From Micromonospora lutea (lineage in GTDB: Bacteria > Actinomycetota > Actinomycetes > Mycobacteriales > Micromonosporaceae): a stretch of 64,000 bases of DNA. Shown here in pieces: positions 16,390 to 25,112 of the stretch (position 1 is the first letter of the stretch; every line of letters begins with the position of its first letter). Made by a program: the position numbers and the translations under genes. Where the stretch lies: positions 124,001-188,000 of the forward strand of contig NZ_BOPB01000014.1 in NCBI RefSeq assembly GCF_016863535.1. Reading direction: 5' to 3'. The notes under the pieces were generated by a model that saw nothing but the letters and a program-made list of their open reading frames with translations, was not told the DNA's origin and ran no database searches.

Positions 16390-16415
16390 GTTACAACGTC
16401 AATTGACGTTGTAAC
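16390..16415. promoter_or_regulatory. 26-bp perfect palindrome, predicted operator
   Basis: Each half reads GTTACAACGTCAA, and the second is the exact reverse complement of the first with no spacer. It is AT-rich in a GC-rich background. It carries TTGACG (a -35-like hexamer) on both strands and lies between the regulator ATG (16379) and the hemerythrin gene (16572). It is very likely the binding site of the regulator. Confidence 0.85.
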
Positions 16416-16571
16416 ACGGGGTGGGGTTTCCGTCACAGCCACACCTCGTCGTGGGTGGGCTGGTGCCAGGCCCGGTGAATCCGGTGGAGCACGGGCCCAA
16501 CGGCCCTACTCGCCCGACGTTTGTCGGACCACGCTGGAGGTGTCATCCCCACACTTGTCAGGAGATCGATC

Positions 16572-16997
16572 ATGTGCAACTACTGCGGTTGCCGGGAGTT
16601 CCCGTTGATCGGCCAACTGACCACCGAACACGAGGCGATCGTCAATGCCGCCGGACGGCTGCGTACGGCGATCACCTCCGGTGCGGGTGATCCCGTCGCC
16701 CGCCTCGACGACCTGCTCGCGCTGCTGACGCCGCACACCGACAACGAGGAACGCGGTCTCTTCGTCGAGCTGCGCGCCGAGGGCAGCCTCACCGAGGCCG
16801 TGGATCGGCTGTGCGACGAGCACGACGACATCCACGGCGTCCTCGGCGCCCTCGACCGGGCGGCACCGGACTGGCCGGAGGTGCTGGCCGCCCTGGACCG
16901 GCTGCGGCGGCACATCGACAACGAGGAGCACGGGTTGTTCCCGGCCGCGGTGATCGCCCTGCCCATGCCGGCCTGGAATCGGCTCACGTGCGGATAG
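16572..16997 (+). CDS. hemerythrin-domain protein with N-terminal CxxCxC motif
   Basis: 141 aa from ATG 16572, with AGGAGATCG just upstream. It starts MCNYCGCREFPLIGQLTTEH: a Cys-x2-Cys-x-Cys head ahead of a four-helix hemerythrin fold. Candidate di-iron ligands are H20 (TTEHEAI), H55 and E59 (TPHTDNEERGLF), H84 (CDEHDDIHG), and H114 and E118 (RRHIDNEEHGLFP). Such proteins bind O2 or NO or store iron, and the Cys head could bind metal or act as a redox site. It is divergent from the Cys-containing regulator with a palindrome between them, so it is probably induced by an oxidative or nitrosative signal (inference). Confidence 0.88.
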   Translation: MCNYCGCREFPLIGQLTTEHEAIVNAAGRLRTAITSGAGDPVARLDDLLALLTPHTDNEERGLFVELRAEGSLTEAVDRLCDEHDDIHGVLGALDRAAPDWPEVLAALDRLRRHIDNEEHGLFPAAVIALPMPAWNRLTCG

Positions 16998-17115
16998 CCG
17001 CTCGGGGGCGGCGGCGACCTGGTCGGGTGCCGGACCGAAACCACCGCGACGCGCCCGGCCGTCGAACTGTTCCGAGGAGCCTGACGCCGGTGTGGCGCCG
17101 CAACCCGGGAAGGAT

Positions 17116-17150
17116 GCCGGGTGTGGTGGCGGCACGCGACCACACCCGGC
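17116..17150. terminator. bidirectional terminator hairpin
   Basis: GCCGGGTGTGGT (17116-17127) pairs perfectly with ACCACACCCGGC (17139-17150) across an 11-nt loop. It lies between the convergent hemerythrin and secreted-protein genes. Confidence 0.75.
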
Positions 17151-17158
17151 TACCGCCA

Positions 17159-17659
17159 TCACGAGCCGATGGGGCCGATCGACACGGGGCGGAAGGTGTA
17201 TTCGCGACCGCAGTAGTCCGGCGCGGCGCTGGGCCGGTCGAGCGATGCCCGGCAGACCTGGATCACCACACGGTCGATGCCGGCGACCGAGGTGTTGGAG
17301 CCGAGAACGAAATCGAGCCGCAGCGCTGCGTTGTCCACCCGCTGAGCCGCCCGGTCGATCGGGATTTCGCCCGCGTACGCGACATAGGTGGCGATCGTGT
17401 AGCGCCGGTCGTCGCGGCAGGCGATCGGCTCATTGGCGATGGGTCGGTCGACGACGACTCCGGTCAGCCGTACCGCGACCGTGGGCGCGGCGGAGCGCCA
17501 TTCGAGGACTCCCTCGGTGTAGCCGTAGGTGCAGGTGTCTCCGGAGGGGACGGAGAAGCGCTGGGAGATCGGGCTGGCGGTTGCGCTGCCGGCCATGACG
17601 GTGGTGGCCAGAAGCGCGGCGGCGAGGGCGGTCGCCGCCCGCAGGAACGCACGGGTCAT
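17159..17659 (-). CDS. secreted hypothetical protein, four Cys in mature part
   Basis: 166 aa from ATG 17659, with GGAAGG 7 nt upstream. The longer frame adds 24 residues without a ribosome site. The signal peptide is MTRAFLRAATALAAALLATT VMAGSATAS with an AxA-type cleavage near residue 29. The mature domain of about 137 residues is beta-rich in pattern (FSVPSGDTCTYGYTEGVLEW, APTVAVRLTGVVVDRPIAN) with Cys in GDTCTY, IACRDD, IQVCRA and DYCGRE, probably two disulfides. I do not recognise the family. It is extracellular, function unknown. Confidence 0.8.
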   Translation of the reverse strand: MTRAFLRAATALAAALLATTVMAGSATASPISQRFSVPSGDTCTYGYTEGVLEWRSAAPTVAVRLTGVVVDRPIANEPIACRDDRRYTIATYVAYAGEIPIDRAAQRVDNAALRLDFVLGSNTSVAGIDRVVIQVCRASLDRPSAAPDYCGREYTFRPVSIGPIGS

Positions 17660-18003
17660 CTGCTTCCTTCCAGGCTGGCACGGTGCGGTGGTGGGGTCGG
17701 GCGGAACGGAGACCCGGCCGGGACGGGCCACCGCATCCGTGGCGATTTCAGTGAAGTCTATCGATAGAATGGCAGGGAGTCATCCGCCGCGGAGCGGTCT
17801 CACGAGCGCGATCGGTACGGCTTGTTCTTCCTCGACCCGGACCATCCCGCTGTCGGGCATTCGGGGCTTGTATGCCATAGATTTGATGCCGTTGTCCGAC
17901 GTCGGCGTCCATCCCGCAGTCACGGTGCGCCGGCTCGACAGGACCCCGGTGGCGGACACCCCCGGAAGCGATCCGGCACCTGACGTCAACCAGAAGAGAG
18001 ATC
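17660..18003. other. intergenic promoter region between secreted protein and cupin genes
   Basis: 344 bp without a convincing gene. It contains the 12-bp palindrome TCTATCGATAGA (17757-17768), inside an AT-richer patch that could hold the -10 of the leftward secreted-protein gene. A second AT-rich patch (TTGTATGCCATAGATTTGAT, from 17869) could drive the cupin gene. A 69-codon reverse frame (17780-17989) lacks a ribosome site and family features. Confidence 0.5.
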
Positions 18004-18336
18004 ATGCAGAAGTCATCGCTGACCGACCTGACCGACCAGCTGCTCACCGCGGCCCGCGGCGCGTCCAGCGGGCGCGGCGCGCAGACCGTGCACGGGGGGC
18101 ACACCAAGACGCTGCGCCAAACCGTCATCGCCCTCGTCGCCGGCCAACGCCTCGACGAGCACGAGAACCCTGGCGAAGCCACCGTGCACGTGCTGCACGG
18201 TCTCGTCCGCCTCGCCAGCGGCACGGCCAGCTGCGACGGCACCGCCGGGGATCTGCTGCTCGTCCCGGACGCCCGGCACAGTCTTGAGGCGCTCCAGGAC
18301 TCCGTGGTGCTGCTCACCGTCGCCAAGAGGATGTGA
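18004..18336 (+). CDS. small cupin-domain protein
   Basis: 110 aa from ATG 18004, with AGAGAG upstream. A single beta-barrel: LRQTVIALVAGQRLDEHENPGEATVHVLHG contains cupin motif 1 (H..NPGEA...HVLHG), and GDLLLVPDARHSLEALQDSV contains motif 2. Only some metal-ligand positions are kept (H in DEHEN, E in PGEA, H in VHVL, H in ARHSL), so it may bind a divalent metal. Stand-alone cupins of this size often blunt stress signals or bind small ligands, and the substrate is unknown. It converges with the LAL regulator, 16 nt apart. Confidence 0.82.
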   Translation: MQKSSLTDLTDQLLTAARGASSGRGAQTVHGGHTKTLRQTVIALVAGQRLDEHENPGEATVHVLHGLVRLASGTASCDGTAGDLLLVPDARHSLEALQDSVVLLTVAKRM

Positions 18337-18352
18337 CCCGACGTTGCGGGGC

Positions 18353-21271
18353 TCAGCCCTTGTCGATACCGGTGGCGACGTCGCTCAACGCGATCCGGTT
18401 CGGCAGTCCGGTTTTGATGATCAAGCTGGAGATGTGCCGCTCCACCGTACGCGGCGACAGGTGGAGCCGCTCGGCGATCTCCCGGTTGCTCAGCCGGCCG
18501 GTCAACAGCCGTAGCACCTCCAGCTCCCGGACCGTGACCCCCACTGCCCGGAGCCCGGCCGGGATCTCGTCGGCGCCCTGCCGGCGTTGTGCCACCCGTG
18601 CCCCCGCCTGCCGCAACAACGTGCGGCACGCGTGCGCGACCGGTTCGACATCGGCCTGGTGGAAGTAGTCCTCCGCGGCCCGCAGCCACGGCACCGGGGA
18701 ACCCCAACCGTCGGCCAGTGCCGACTCGGCGACCAGTCGCAGCGCCAGGTGCCGGCCCATCGCGTACAGGGCGCCGGCTTCCATCGCCTCCGTCACCGTG
18801 GCGGTGGCGGCCTCGTGCTGGCCGGCACGGCCGAGCAGGACCGCCCGGGCGAACAGCGCGAACTGGCGATCCCAGCGCAACTGGCTGGCCGGCGCGTCGG
18901 TGAGCTCCGCGTACTCCTCCCAACTGAGGTCGTCGGCCATCGCGCGCAGCAGCGGCTGGAGGCCGAAGCGACCGCTCAGGTGGAACACGGTCGGGCTGGT
19001 CTCCTGCGCCCCCGCCGCCATGGTCAACTCGGCCAGCGCCAGCGGGCGATCCTCCTCCAGCAACGCGCAGAACGCGCCGGCCAGTCCGTGGACCCGCTGG
19101 GTGTGCAGACTCTCGTCGCCGCCCCAGCCCCGGAACTCGGCCAGCGCGTCCTGCATCTGCGTGCGTCGGCCCTTGTGGGCGGCGAGCACCGCTTTGAGCA
19201 GCAGCACGTACTGGGTGGTCTCCATCAGTTTCGAACGGCTGGTGGCGGTGTGCACCTGATCGATCAGCTCCTGCGCCGGGGCGTACTCACCGCGCATGAT
19301 CAGATGCAGCGCGATACTCGCCTCCGCCTGCTGGCGGGCGGTCACCGCGCCGGCCTGTCGCGCCCGTTCCCGGGCCTGTTCGAGCCGGTCCAGCGTGCCG
19401 TGCAGCAGCGCGTCGTCGTTGCCGAGCCGGATCAGCGCGTGGACCTCCCAGATCGGCAGGTCGTGCTCGGCGGCGATGGAGCGGGCCTTCTCCAGACAGC
19501 GGGTGGCCTCGGCCGGGTCGCGGTGGCGGACGAGCGCGCCGAGCAACTGCCACGCCTGACAGGCGACCACCGGCAACGGCACTGCGGCACCGACCGTGGC
19601 GGCCCGGCGGGTCAGGGCCTCGGCCACCGCCAACTGGTCCTTACCCGGGGTGTCCAGGGCCAGGTGGGCCGCGACGATGTCGATCGGTGCCTCGTCCTCC
19701 GGCGCGGGCTCCGGGCCGAGCAGATCCCGGGCGATCTCCACCTGCGCCAACGCGTCGGTGAGCTGCCCGGCCACCATCGCGGTCCACGCCAGCCGGGTGT
19801 GCAGGCTGGCACGCCGCCGTGGGTGCAGCTCGCCGACCTGTTCCGGACTGTTGACCAGTGCCAGGGCCCGTCCCACCAGCCCCGCTTCGCCGAGGGCCTG
19901 GAGCAGCGCCTCCAGGGTGTCGGCTCGCACGTCGGGCGAGGACCCGGCCTGGAGTTCCCAGGCCCGGTCGAGCAGGGCCACGGCCGAGGTGGCGGCCCCC
20001 TGGGCGAGGGCCCGTCGACCGGCTTCGGCGAAGAGGCGCCCGGCGGTCAACGTGTCCCCGGCCTCGAGGCAGAGGGCCGCCGAGATCTGACACCACTCGC
20101 CGGGCAGCTCCGGGTGCACCTTTGCCACGGCGTCCGCGACGCTCTGCGCCAACTCGCGCCGGTCGGCCGGTTCGATCAGGGCGAGGAGCGACTCCTGGGC
20201 TACCCGGTGCCGGAAGGCGTACCAGTCGGACAACTGGTCGTCCGGTGTCACCATCTGTGCGACGAGCTCACCGTTGAGGTGGTTGAGCACGTCCCGGTCG
20301 CTCAGGCCGGTCGCCGCCTGTATCACGGTGACCGGAAAACGCTGCCCGATCAGCGCCCCGCAGGACAACAGTCGTCGGGCCGGCGGGGCCAGCTTGTCGA
20401 TCCGGTGGCTCATGCTCCGGGCAAAGGCGGCCGGCAGCGCGGCGGGCTGCGGCGACACGAGCTGCCAACCCCGGGCGTCGTGCAGCAGCAGCTCGTTCTC
20501 CACCATGGCGGTCAGAATTTCCTCGACGAGGAACGGGTTGCCGCCACTGCCGCCCCAGATCAGGTCGGTCGCCGCTGCCGGCAGCTCGTCGCCGGTGACG
20601 TCCAGGCAGGCCCGGACCATCTCGCGGAGCTCTGCCGGGCCGAGTCGGTCCAGCATCACCAGGCTGCACCTGCCCCGGCGCGCCGCCGCGTGGGCGACCG
20701 CCATGGCCGGCGAGTCGTCGGCCCGAATGGTGCCGAGCAGCACAGTGGACTGCTGGTCGAGGTTGTCGATCAGATATTCGACCACCATCAGCGTTTCGGC
20801 GTCGGCGTCCTGCAGATCGTCCAGAACCATCAGACATCCGCAGTCCAACCCGGCGAGGCCGGTCAGCCGCAGCACTGCCTCGGCGAGAATCACCACCGAG
20901 CCGTTCTCCTGCGGGGCGGGGGGAGTGCCCCAGTCCGGCACCAGTCGCCCGAGAACCGGCCCGTAGGGGCCGAGCGCGGTGATGTCCACCGTGGTGGAAC
21001 GCAGCAGGGAGAGCACCGCCTCGGTGATCGGTCGCAGTGGTACCCCGGTGCAGAGGGTGCTGCCCCGCCCCTGCAACAGGGCCATGCCGGCGTGGTAGGC
21101 CAGCTCGACCGTTGCCGCGGCCAGCCGCGACTTGCCGATGCCGGACTCGCCGACGATGAAGACCGCTCCGCCGCGCCCGTCGATGGCGGTGTCGAGAAGG
21201 CGGCGCAACATGGTGAGTTCCGCATCTCGGCCTATCATCGGGCGGGATCGCCGTTGCACGAGCGTAACCAT
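18353..21271 (-). CDS. LAL-type LuxR-family transcriptional regulator (AAA ATPase, TPR-like, HTH)
   Basis: 972 aa from ATG 21271. An in-frame start 15 codons earlier is less likely. The N-terminal STAND/AAA ATPase has Walker A VGESGIGKS (about 40-48) and Walker B CGCLMVLDDLQ (about 144-154). A long helical repeat region follows. The C-terminus has a LuxR helix-turn-helix: VTVRELEVLRLLTGRLSNRE, then IAERLHLSPRTVERHISSLI. LAL regulators typically sit in or beside secondary-metabolite loci. This one ends the block that contains the lanthipeptide genes, transcribed in the same direction 118 bp after the precursor gene. Control of that locus is plausible but not shown. Confidence 0.93.
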   Translation of the reverse strand: MVTLVQRRSRPMIGRDAELTMLRRLLDTAIDGRGGAVFIVGESGIGKSRLAAATVELAYHAGMALLQGRGSTLCTGVPLRPITEAVLSLLRSTTVDITALGPYGPVLGRLVPDWGTPPAPQENGSVVILAEAVLRLTGLAGLDCGCLMVLDDLQDADAETLMVVEYLIDNLDQQSTVLLGTIRADDSPAMAVAHAAARRGRCSLVMLDRLGPAELREMVRACLDVTGDELPAAATDLIWGGSGGNPFLVEEILTAMVENELLLHDARGWQLVSPQPAALPAAFARSMSHRIDKLAPPARRLLSCGALIGQRFPVTVIQAATGLSDRDVLNHLNGELVAQMVTPDDQLSDWYAFRHRVAQESLLALIEPADRRELAQSVADAVAKVHPELPGEWCQISAALCLEAGDTLTAGRLFAEAGRRALAQGAATSAVALLDRAWELQAGSSPDVRADTLEALLQALGEAGLVGRALALVNSPEQVGELHPRRRASLHTRLAWTAMVAGQLTDALAQVEIARDLLGPEPAPEDEAPIDIVAAHLALDTPGKDQLAVAEALTRRAATVGAAVPLPVVACQAWQLLGALVRHRDPAEATRCLEKARSIAAEHDLPIWEVHALIRLGNDDALLHGTLDRLEQARERARQAGAVTARQQAEASIALHLIMRGEYAPAQELIDQVHTATSRSKLMETTQYVLLLKAVLAAHKGRRTQMQDALAEFRGWGGDESLHTQRVHGLAGAFCALLEEDRPLALAELTMAAGAQETSPTVFHLSGRFGLQPLLRAMADDLSWEEYAELTDAPASQLRWDRQFALFARAVLLGRAGQHEAATATVTEAMEAGALYAMGRHLALRLVAESALADGWGSPVPWLRAAEDYFHQADVEPVAHACRTLLRQAGARVAQRRQGADEIPAGLRAVGVTVRELEVLRLLTGRLSNREIAERLHLSPRTVERHISSLIIKTGLPNRIALSDVATGIDKG

Positions 21272-21389
21272 AGCGAGGCGGTCCGTCGCAGACCACTGGT
21301 GCAGTGGACACCACACTTGAGACGGACAGCGGAGCGCGCTACCCGGTGGCCGAACGGACCGCCCCGTTGGGGTCAGTGGCTTCCGGACC

Positions 21390-21620
21390 TCACATCACGG
21401 AGGTGGGGCAGCAGGTGGTGAAGGCGATCGGGTCGACGGGGTCCGGGCCGTCACCAGCGACCAGCCGCCCGACCAGCAGGCCCACCGGGATGGCGAGACC
21501 AGCCAGCGCCGCCGTACGCAGCCCGAAGCTGACCACCGGGTTGACTCGCGGATCTCCGACCGGGTGTGACTCGGTGGTGTCGTCGGTGTACGCGGCGTTG
21601 GTGGCGAGTTCGTCAGACAC
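21390..21620 (-). CDS. candidate class II lanthipeptide precursor with hydrophobic leader and Cys-Cys core
   Basis: 76 aa from GTG 21620, chosen because AGGAGA lies 8 nt upstream. An ATG five codons earlier overlaps the lanM stop. The leader is acidic (MSDELATNAAYTDDTTESHP), then holds a strongly hydrophobic span (AALAGLAIPVGLLVGRLVAG). The tail is DGPDPVDPIAFTTCCPTSVM. The paired Cys beside Thr-Thr, and Thr-Ser just after, are possible lanthionine partners. No Ser or Thr occurs in the 20-odd residues before FTTCC, so lacticin-481 or mersacidin ring patterns are impossible. There is no double-Gly site; VAG-D is a conceivable cleavage point. It lies 11 nt downstream of lanM, the reverse of the usual order. 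It could instead be a small membrane protein, but the context favours a precursor. Confidence 0.65.
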   Translation of the reverse strand: MSDELATNAAYTDDTTESHPVGDPRVNPVVSFGLRTAALAGLAIPVGLLVGRLVAGDGPDPVDPIAFTTCCPTSVM

Positions 21621-21631
21621 GTCGTTTCTCC

Positions 21632-24600
21632 TCATAGGATCGAGTTGGTTGATGTTCTACGGCCGTCCGAGTCGGTCGACCGTCGGTCTGGTTCCAGGAG
21701 CAGCGCGGAAGGTATCCGGGCCGACAGGCCAAAGCGCAGCAGCCCGTAGCCGATGCCGGAGAGCCCGGTCAGGAGACCCGGGGTGAGCACTCCGTCAGGT
21801 GTGCCGCAGTAGCGGCCCTGCCACTGCAACGCGTTCAGGATCAGGGTCGTCCGTCGACGTAGCGCGGCCGCCGCGTCGGGCCCGTCGGGCCCGTCGGTCA
21901 GGGTGGTGAGGGCCTCGCCGATACCCGCCTCGCCGTGGCAGAGACTCAGGTCACGCGACGGCGGCTGGTCGGCCAGCCGGCGGACCAGGTCATCCGGTTC
22001 GTCCAGGTCGAGCGGTGCTGGCGTACCCGCGTCGTCAGCGGCACCCTGCGCACTGGCGAGCGCGAGCGCCAGGCCCGCTGTGCCGACGCACCACCCCGAG
22101 GAGCCGGTCCCGACCCGTACGGAGTGCCGCAGCGCCTTCAGCGCGACATCCGCGTGCCGGCTGGACCCCGCACCCGTGTCGACGAACCTGTTCAGGGCGT
22201 ACGCGATGCCGGCCGTGCCGTCCGCGAAGCCGGCCGGATCACCCTCGGGGTCGAGGCCGTCCATCGCGTCGGCCAACGTGTCGGCGCAGCTGCGCGCCAG
22301 CGCCCCGGCCCGGTCATGACCGAGATCGGCGTGGATGGCGGACATCGCGGCCAGGCAACCGGCGCGGCCGGTCGCCCAGTCATCGGTGGTGGAGCTGGCG
22401 GCGGCCACCTCGGCCAGCTCGACCGCCGTATCGACCCACGGGCCGATCTCCGGTTCGTCGAGCAGCACCCGGAGCCGGGCGAGACCGTAGGCGATCCCGC
22501 CGAGGCCGTGCAGGCCGCCACACCCGATCGCGGCGACCAGCTCCGGCCGGTCGGCGAGCAGGTTGAGCAACCGGGGCGTCGCAGTGATCGCCCGGCGGGC
22601 CACGTCCCGGTAGCGGGCCACGCCGCTGGTCTGGGCGAGTTGACCGAGGAAGAGCGCCACGCCGAGATAGCCGTTGGCCAGACCCGCCCCCATCGGCAGC
22701 AGTAGCCACTGCCGGTCGTCGACCAGTTCCAGACCGAGCCAGTTCACGCGCTCACGGCCCGGTGCGCCCCGGGCGACGAGCTGATCGGCGATCGCGCACG
22801 CCGCCGCGACCAGCCGCTCGGCGGGAGCGGCCGTGCCATGCTGCGAGTTGGGCATCGGGGCGGCGTCGAGATGCCCGGTGACCGGTCGGCGGGTGGCCAG
22901 GCTGGCCAGGATGATCCACTCCTGATCCTGCCGGTCGGCCTCGCCGAGCCGGGCGATCCGGTCCAGTGCGGCGTCCACACCGCTGCGGCGCAGCGGCACC
23001 GCGGTCGGTTGATCGTCGGCGTACAGGGTCAGGTGGTCGGCCCGGGCGTGGTAGTAGGGGACGTCACCGCGCCACAGCGCGGCGACGTCGTGGCGCGCGA
23101 AACCCGGGTCGGCGGGAAACTGTGCCTGGTTGTAGAGCTGTCCGAGGAACCGGTCCCGGTCCAGGCCGTCGCGCAGCAGGTCCGGGTGGGTGCTCTCGTC
23201 GAGCAGCATCCGGTACGTCCAGGTTGGCCGGGCGACGATCCGCACGGTCATCGCCGCGGAGTCCACCACCAGCCGGCCGAACTCCTCGCGATGTGACTCG
23301 ATCGCCGCGTAACCGAGCCGGAAGCCCGCCAGCATCGACGCCGCGTGGTCCTCCGGGTTGATCACCTGGTCGCCGAGCCGGGGCCGGTTCGAGGCGCCGT
23401 CGAAGGTGCCCGCCCCACGTACCAGACGCATCCGGTCGGTGCCCGCATCGGCCCAGTCGACCATGCTGGCCGGGCTCTGCTGGCCCTGGTCGCCACCGGA
23501 GCCGGACAGGTCCATGATGCCCTGCTCGCCGACGACGATCATGGGCAGCAACGCTGTGCGCTGCACCGACGCGGCGAGCAGCTCGGCTGCCGGGTCCGCA
23601 TTGTCGGTCGGCTCCTGCCACGCCGGGCGGAACAGCGTCTCGACGTCGATCATCACGGGATGGTCGCCGCTGGCGATCAGGTTGTCGTAGTGCAGGTCGG
23701 TGGTGTTGAGCGCGTGGGCGAGCGCGAGCAGCACCCCTTGACGGCGGTAGTAGCGGTGCCCGCCGTCCGGGTCGGTCAGTGGTGCGGACGCCACGAACTC
23801 GGTCCATCCGTACTTGGGACGGAGCAGACCGGCGACCTTACGCAGGCCGACCTCGGGAATTTTTCGGTTCAGCCAGTCGACGAAGGCATCCAGCCGGGCG
23901 TCGTGGGTCAGGTCGCGGGGCTTGTAGACCAACCGTCGGCCGTCGGCGAACCGGACGATGGTGGTGGTCCGTCCGGCGCGATGCGGGTCGCCCTGGTTGT
24001 CCTCGACGGCGACCAGTGGACCCGGGTCCACGCCACCCAACAGGTCCTGCACCAGGCAGGTCCGGTCGGCGGCGTACCGGCTCACCAACTCCAACCGGGC
24101 TTCGGTGGCGTACACCGTCGCCTGCCCGACCAGCCTGGCGAGCACCGGACGGTCGGTGAACAGCGCGGTGAGCCCCGCCGGCTCGGTCAGCCCGCGGACG
24201 AAGTCGACGAACCGGGCGCGGCCGTCGTCGCCGCGGAGCAGACCGGCCGCCCGCTGCCGGTGCAGCTCCGCGACGAAGGTACGGACGGCCAGGCCGGTCA
24301 GTCGACGTTCCAGGGCGGTACCCAGCGAGCTCTCCAGCGCGGGCAGGTCGACCTGTGCGTCGCCGGGCAGCAGCCGAGCCTCGTGGCGGAACCGGGCCTT
24401 CGCGTCCTCGACCAGCGGGCGGAACGGCAGGGCGAAGGCGGCACGCCAGTCCGCTGGGACCGGTTCCGAGCAGCGCAGCGGCGTGGCGGCGCGCACCGCG
24501 GCCTCGATCGGCTCCACCCAGGACGGTGGATCGAGCCGGGCGGCGAGTTGCGCGTCCTCCTCAGCCAGCACCCCGAGCAGAGCGGTCTCGCTGACGGCCA

Positions 24601-24856
24601 GCGCGCGCAGGTGCAGCTCCAGCTCGCCGCCGTGCTCGGCCCGCCACCGCCGCAGCCGCTGTCGGGCGTGTGCCAGCCGGCCGCCGTCGACCGGCGTGGT
24701 GCCGCCGTCCGTGCGTACCCGCTCGTGCAACGCCAACCCGCACACCCACCAGTTCCCGGGGAGCCGTTGTGGCTCCGTCGGGACCAGGCTCAGTGGGCCG
24801 TCGGCCGTCGGACTGTTCACCGGACTGAGGGTGCCAAGCGGTACCGACGAACTCAT
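21632..24856 (-). CDS. lanM: class II lanthipeptide synthetase LanM
   Basis: 1074 aa. It phosphorylates and dehydrates Ser/Thr of a precursor and then cyclises Cys onto the dehydro residues. The N-terminal dehydratase domain shows TTTIVRFADGRRLVYKPRDL (Lys of the kinase-like site), TTDLHYDNLIASGDHPVMID and VETLF. The C-terminal LanC-like cyclase holds GCGGLHGLGGIAYGLARL and zinc ligands C923 (SGWCVGTAG) and C973-H974 (LCHGEAGIGEA). Full length with all three ligands present, so it looks active. The start ATG 24856 is close to the end of the divergent SARP promoter region (256 bp). No LanT transporter, protease or tailoring gene is adjacent. Confidence 0.95.
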   Translation of the reverse strand: MSSSVPLGTLSPVNSPTADGPLSLVPTEPQRLPGNWWVCGLALHERVRTDGGTTPVDGGRLAHARQRLRRWRAEHGGELELHLRALAVSETALLGVLAEEDAQLAARLDPPSWVEPIEAAVRAATPLRCSEPVPADWRAAFALPFRPLVEDAKARFRHEARLLPGDAQVDLPALESSLGTALERRLTGLAVRTFVAELHRQRAAGLLRGDDGRARFVDFVRGLTEPAGLTALFTDRPVLARLVGQATVYATEARLELVSRYAADRTCLVQDLLGGVDPGPLVAVEDNQGDPHRAGRTTTIVRFADGRRLVYKPRDLTHDARLDAFVDWLNRKIPEVGLRKVAGLLRPKYGWTEFVASAPLTDPDGGHRYYRRQGVLLALAHALNTTDLHYDNLIASGDHPVMIDVETLFRPAWQEPTDNADPAAELLAASVQRTALLPMIVVGEQGIMDLSGSGGDQGQQSPASMVDWADAGTDRMRLVRGAGTFDGASNRPRLGDQVINPEDHAASMLAGFRLGYAAIESHREEFGRLVVDSAAMTVRIVARPTWTYRMLLDESTHPDLLRDGLDRDRFLGQLYNQAQFPADPGFARHDVAALWRGDVPYYHARADHLTLYADDQPTAVPLRRSGVDAALDRIARLGEADRQDQEWIILASLATRRPVTGHLDAAPMPNSQHGTAAPAERLVAAACAIADQLVARGAPGRERVNWLGLELVDDRQWLLLPMGAGLANGYLGVALFLGQLAQTSGVARYRDVARRAITATPRLLNLLADRPELVAAIGCGGLHGLGGIAYGLARLRVLLDEPEIGPWVDTAVELAEVAAASSTTDDWATGRAGCLAAMSAIHADLGHDRAGALARSCADTLADAMDGLDPEGDPAGFADGTAGIAYALNRFVDTGAGSSRHADVALKALRHSVRVGTGSSGWCVGTAGLALALASAQGAADDAGTPAPLDLDEPDDLVRRLADQPPSRDLSLCHGEAGIGEALTTLTDGPDGPDAAAALRRRTTLILNALQWQGRYCGTPDGVLTPGLLTGLSGIGYGLLRFGLSARIPSALLLEPDRRSTDSDGRRTSTNSIL

Positions 24857-25112
24857 GCGTGGGATCCACCCAAATTCTTGTCATCGTCGCTGGTCGCGCG
24901 GAGCGTCCGCGGCTGACCTGTGGATTCAACGGCAGCGGGTGGGCGCGCGGCCGGGAAAGCAACCGGTCGGGCGACTCGGCTGGCGTGTCGGTGCCGCGAC
25001 GGTACGCCTGCGTGGCGGGGGACGGAACTTGGGTGCCGCGTACACATGCGTCAGCGGGCCCCGGTGACCGAGTCTCCGACCTGAATGGCCGGGTGGACCG
25101 ATCGGAGCGACT

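Noticed and set aside
17780..17989. 69-codon reverse frame between the secreted-protein and cupin genes
   Set aside because: No ribosome site, no recognisable domain, and it occupies the likely promoter region.
18587..21421. 944-codon forward frame antisense to the LAL regulator
   Set aside because: A high-GC shadow with no domain; the reverse strand has the Walker and LuxR motifs.
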